From the NCBI GenBank assembly GCA_009741485.1, contig CM019214.1:53561221-53625220 (forward strand): 64,000 bases of DNA, read 5' to 3'. The notes under the pieces were generated by a model, which ran no database searches, was not told the origin of the DNA, and saw nothing but the letters and a program-made list of their open reading frames with translations. This DNA is from Malurus cyaneus samueli (lineage: Eukaryota > Chordata > Aves > Passeriformes > Maluridae). Every line of letters begins with the position of its first letter. Position 1 is the first letter of the stretch. A program made the position numbers and the translations under genes. This document shows positions 60,961-64,000 of the stretch, one piece after another.

Positions 60961-63590
60961 CTCATTGAATGCATGCGAATGTAGGCATCAGGTTTAGGCA
61001 GAGGCTTAAATGAAACGACTGCCTGAAAGTTCACTGCATTCTCCTTTCAGTTATGCACATATAGGCATGTGGAAGCAATTGAGCTGCTCTAGGGTATGCC
61101 ATCTGGCATCCAGGTCTCATTCCAGAACAGCACTTCTGCATTTCTCTATCCAATGTTGTAGCTGCCAGCCCCATCTGAATGCCCCAGGTATCCCTGAGCC
61201 TTTCAAATGGCACTAAATGGCATTTAGGCAACAGAAATTAGTCCCTACTGTTCTTTTGGTGCTTAATCACAGAGAGATTTAAAAACTACCAATTTAATCA
61301 GTGTCCCACAAATAAAATAAAAGGCTGTTTAATGTATATAAGTGAATGCAACAATATATTACCATGTAGATATACAACAATTGAAGTCATAAGGTGGTTG
61401 TTGGAACTCGCTAACGCGACACTGATGTCCCCTTCTCACTAGATTTGGCATGTACATATGAGAATGCCATAGATGCATATATATCCCAAAGTATAGATAA
61501 TGCTGGCATAAGCCTCTCCTTTTTTATCATTCAAAAGATAACAGTGCAGGCTGAGAAAGCAGGCAGGCAAATGACTCCCACTGTTGTAACAAGCTGTAAT
61601 TGTGTGCACACTTACAAGGATTTCCCCGTATGGCATACTGAAAACATTCCTCCAGGGGGTCTATCTCTGAACAGAAATATGTTGAGAAATTAAAAGCCAA
61701 AGGTAAAACAGCCCTCAGTCCTGCTTGGCAATTACGAGAACCTCTAAGTAATACAACATTTTATGTAACTGGCTGCAAATGAGGCAATATCTTAATGTTG
61801 TAAGGGTAGAAAGGTGGAAAAAAGGATATAGTTGTAGCTTTAAAGAACTTTTTTGTGCTTTTGTTGGACCTCCTAGAACATTGCTGTTGAAACAGGGCAA
61901 TAAAGGATTGTAGGTTAAAATGTTCGTTGCCATAAAGCAATGCCATAAAGCATTTAATTTTGAAATGAATTTGTAGGAACACTTAAATATTTCAAAAGCT
62001 GCACCTTTTAATGGGGCTATCAATGGCTGTGACTTCAGAATGAAAGGCATTCTAATTTTACAAAGTTCAGAAGTTCACACAAACATGGGAACAGGAACTT
62101 AAGAGTAGTTGGACTGGTTGCAAAGCATCTGAAATGTAGCTAAAAGACAAAAAAAAGCATAACCAAACAGGTGAGCAACTATATAAACAAATAACCCTGT
62201 CCCCTCAGTTCAGATCTCTCCAGTAGGGAGCTGAAGAGATATTCTAAACAAATTCCTACAAACTAATCTATCTGTTGCATCCCACTGTCCTTTGCTGAGT
62301 CTAGCTCACTTAGAGTAACATATGCTGTGTAAAGGACTACTACTAATCCCATATAATTCAATATGGAAAAGAAAAAAATATATATAACCCTCAGAAAAGG
62401 CTCTTCTTTAGTTTCTGGATTAGGGACAAAAGGCTTTTGCAATCCTCAGTGACCAGAAAAGTTTGAAATCCCATTCAACTTCCTTTTGCTCACTGTCTCT
62501 CACTGTGAGATTTTTGTGCTCTCTTTGTATGATCCGTATTTCAGCGCTGCACCTTTTCACAGCAGTTTCCTGCTGCTGGCTCTTGCTCAGCTGAATAGCA
62601 CTCAGGAAACAACCTGTTCACTTTCTTACAGTTTTGGGAGATCTCTGAGGAGTGAGACGCAGGCATTTTTCCTGCTAGTTTGATTAGTCATCTCGAGGGA
62701 AGAAAGTCAGCCTCATTATCAAAGGTAATTCCAAGAAGAAAACCTACATCTTTCCAGTGTTTAGTGGCTCCCAGAACCCTTGTGGAACCTCTGCAGGCTA
62801 CAAATTAAGTGCCTGGCTCCACTGAATACATCTGAAACTGTTTAATGGAGATTTAAAGCAGGATATTTTAGAACTCTCTCCATCAGTTTGAAAAGAAACC
62901 AATCCAATTAATTCTCAGCTCTTCTTCTACTAGTGAAAATACAAGGAATAATCTTAATGCCACTTAATTTATAATTTAAATGATTATTTGACTGTTTAAA
63001 TAAAGCTTCATTTTATTTATGAAAGGGCTTTATTGTCAAGTTAATTGACACTTCAGAATCTGCTGCAAATCCTGGGGAAAATGCTAATAAAATGAATGGT
63101 TTATTAAAATTTAAGTAATTCTTTGTTCATAGGAAATTCAACCAGACCATGTATGTCAGGGGAAAAATTCAAACCTGAGTGGTTTCAGGCATGAAATCCT
63201 GAGCTCCATAGGGATGGAGCTCTTTAACCCAGCCACGAGGGCTCACAGGTCTAGAAAGATCATTGACAAAGTCCAGGAACCTACAAAACTCTATTGCTGA
63301 AATACAGCTACCTGCAGCTGGAAGGCTTGTGAGATTTATGGACAGACTGTAGCCTCAAACACAGACTGAGTGCAGATCACAGCTTAGGTCAACAGTAAGT
63401 GACAGCAAACTTTGTAGCTTGCCTCTTTTTTACTCTGAAGAGCTTATCCCAAGCTCCTGTCTGCCCAGCCCCTGCCTCTTATTGTTTCTATTACAGAACT
63501 ATAACAGTGTTTAAAGACCTAGGAATGCAAGAGGGGATATACCTTTGGAGGCACTAGCAATGAGCTTTGCTGACTGCATTTTTTGATGAT
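60961..63590. other. No gene seen
   Basis: AT-rich sequence with short frames on both strands (for example 61715-62050 minus, 111 codons), none assignable. 60990-61230 may be a degraded older repeat. A perfect 9-bp inverted repeat lies at 63201-63222. Confidence 0.5.
63201..63222. repeat. Perfect 9-bp inverted repeat with 4-base loop
   Basis: Arms GAGCTCCAT (63201-63209) and ATGGAGCTC (63214-63222) flank AGGG. It could form a stable hairpin, but no element, promoter or terminator context is visible. Confidence 0.85.
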
Positions 63591-63609
63591 TTTTTTTTTT
63601 TTTTTTTTT
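63590..63609. repeat. T20 homopolymer
   Basis: Twenty consecutive T; simple repeat. Confidence 0.93.
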
Positions 63610-64000
63610 ACCTGATAGGTTCAAAGAAGATTAGGAATTCACCACTAGAAAGACGGGGCAGAAGGGAAAGTATCCTGTAGCACCCAGGCTAATGATTTCA
63701 GGGAGGTTTCAACAAAGAAGAGATTTGAGGGAGAGGCAGGGAAATGATCCTAGTAAAGGGAAGAAAAGGGAAGTAGGCTAGGAGAAAAGAAAGTGAAAAG
63801 GGTGCTACTATAGCAAATACAAATCAGAAATTAAATCAAGATGTCTATGATTTACTGTTAGCCTGGTTCCCTACTCAAAATCTACTTGAGGCACTCACAA
63901 CAATTACTATATACTCATACAGTCTAACAAAAAGCTGTGTTCCCTGTTTTGTTCACACTGAAGATGAAACATACCAAGATGTTCACACTGATGCTGCTGA
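63610..64000. other. No gene seen
   Basis: Purine-rich then AT-rich sequence to the window end; no frame, repeat or RNA gene recognised. Confidence 0.5.

Noticed and set aside
1..64000. Bacterial or phage-type systems (operons, defence islands, riboswitches)
   Set aside because: CR1 elements, AT-rich non-coding DNA and absence of long frames show vertebrate nuclear sequence.

Overview
The window reads as gene-poor vertebrate nuclear DNA, almost certainly from a bird. The strongest evidence is a set of CR1 LINE 3' ends, one of which finishes in the octamer tail (ATTCTATG)n typical of avian/reptilian CR1 (54051-54078). The sequence is AT-rich, has long stretches without open frames and carries many A/T homopolymers. 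I found no convincing protein-coding exon, tRNA, rRNA, CRISPR array or prokaryotic-type feature. Nearly all open frames are short chance frames.

Layout. (1) 1-9682 is copy A of a large direct duplication; copy B is 15366-25162. They are collinear for about 9.7 kb. Most differences are single-base insertions or deletions, often in homopolymers, which looks like residual long-read error or unmerged haplotypes as much as real divergence. Each copy contains the same ~0.9 kb LTR-like element (2154-3057 and 17464-18380). A shorter relative lies at 31101-31625. (2) 9683-13095, between the copies, holds a broken endogenous retrovirus in + orientation: a Gag zinc-knuckle remnant, a 25-A tract, a dUTPase-like remnant, then about 2 kb strongly depleted in G. 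This pattern fits G-to-A cDNA hypermutation by a cytidine deaminase, and it is the most interesting object here. A C/T-rich repeat-like block follows at 12180-13095. (3) 13096-15365 and 25163-31100 show no genes. (4) 31261-31704 is repeated at 31706-32149 across a single N at 31705, a clear assembly-join signature. (5) 32150-64000 is intergenic or intronic-looking DNA with CR1 fragments at 32877-33010, 33719-33925, 38455-38800, 53553-54079, 59500-60185 and 60655-60960, a GC-rich unclassified block at 41110-42075, and several small tandem repeats and homopolymers.

There are no genes acting together in this window; what can be read is transposon history and assembly structure. High repeat load, retroviral sequence and large duplications would suit an avian W chromosome, a germline-restricted chromosome or a poorly assembled intergenic region, but the sequence alone does not decide. 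All repeat identifications rest on family features recognised by eye; no database search was run.
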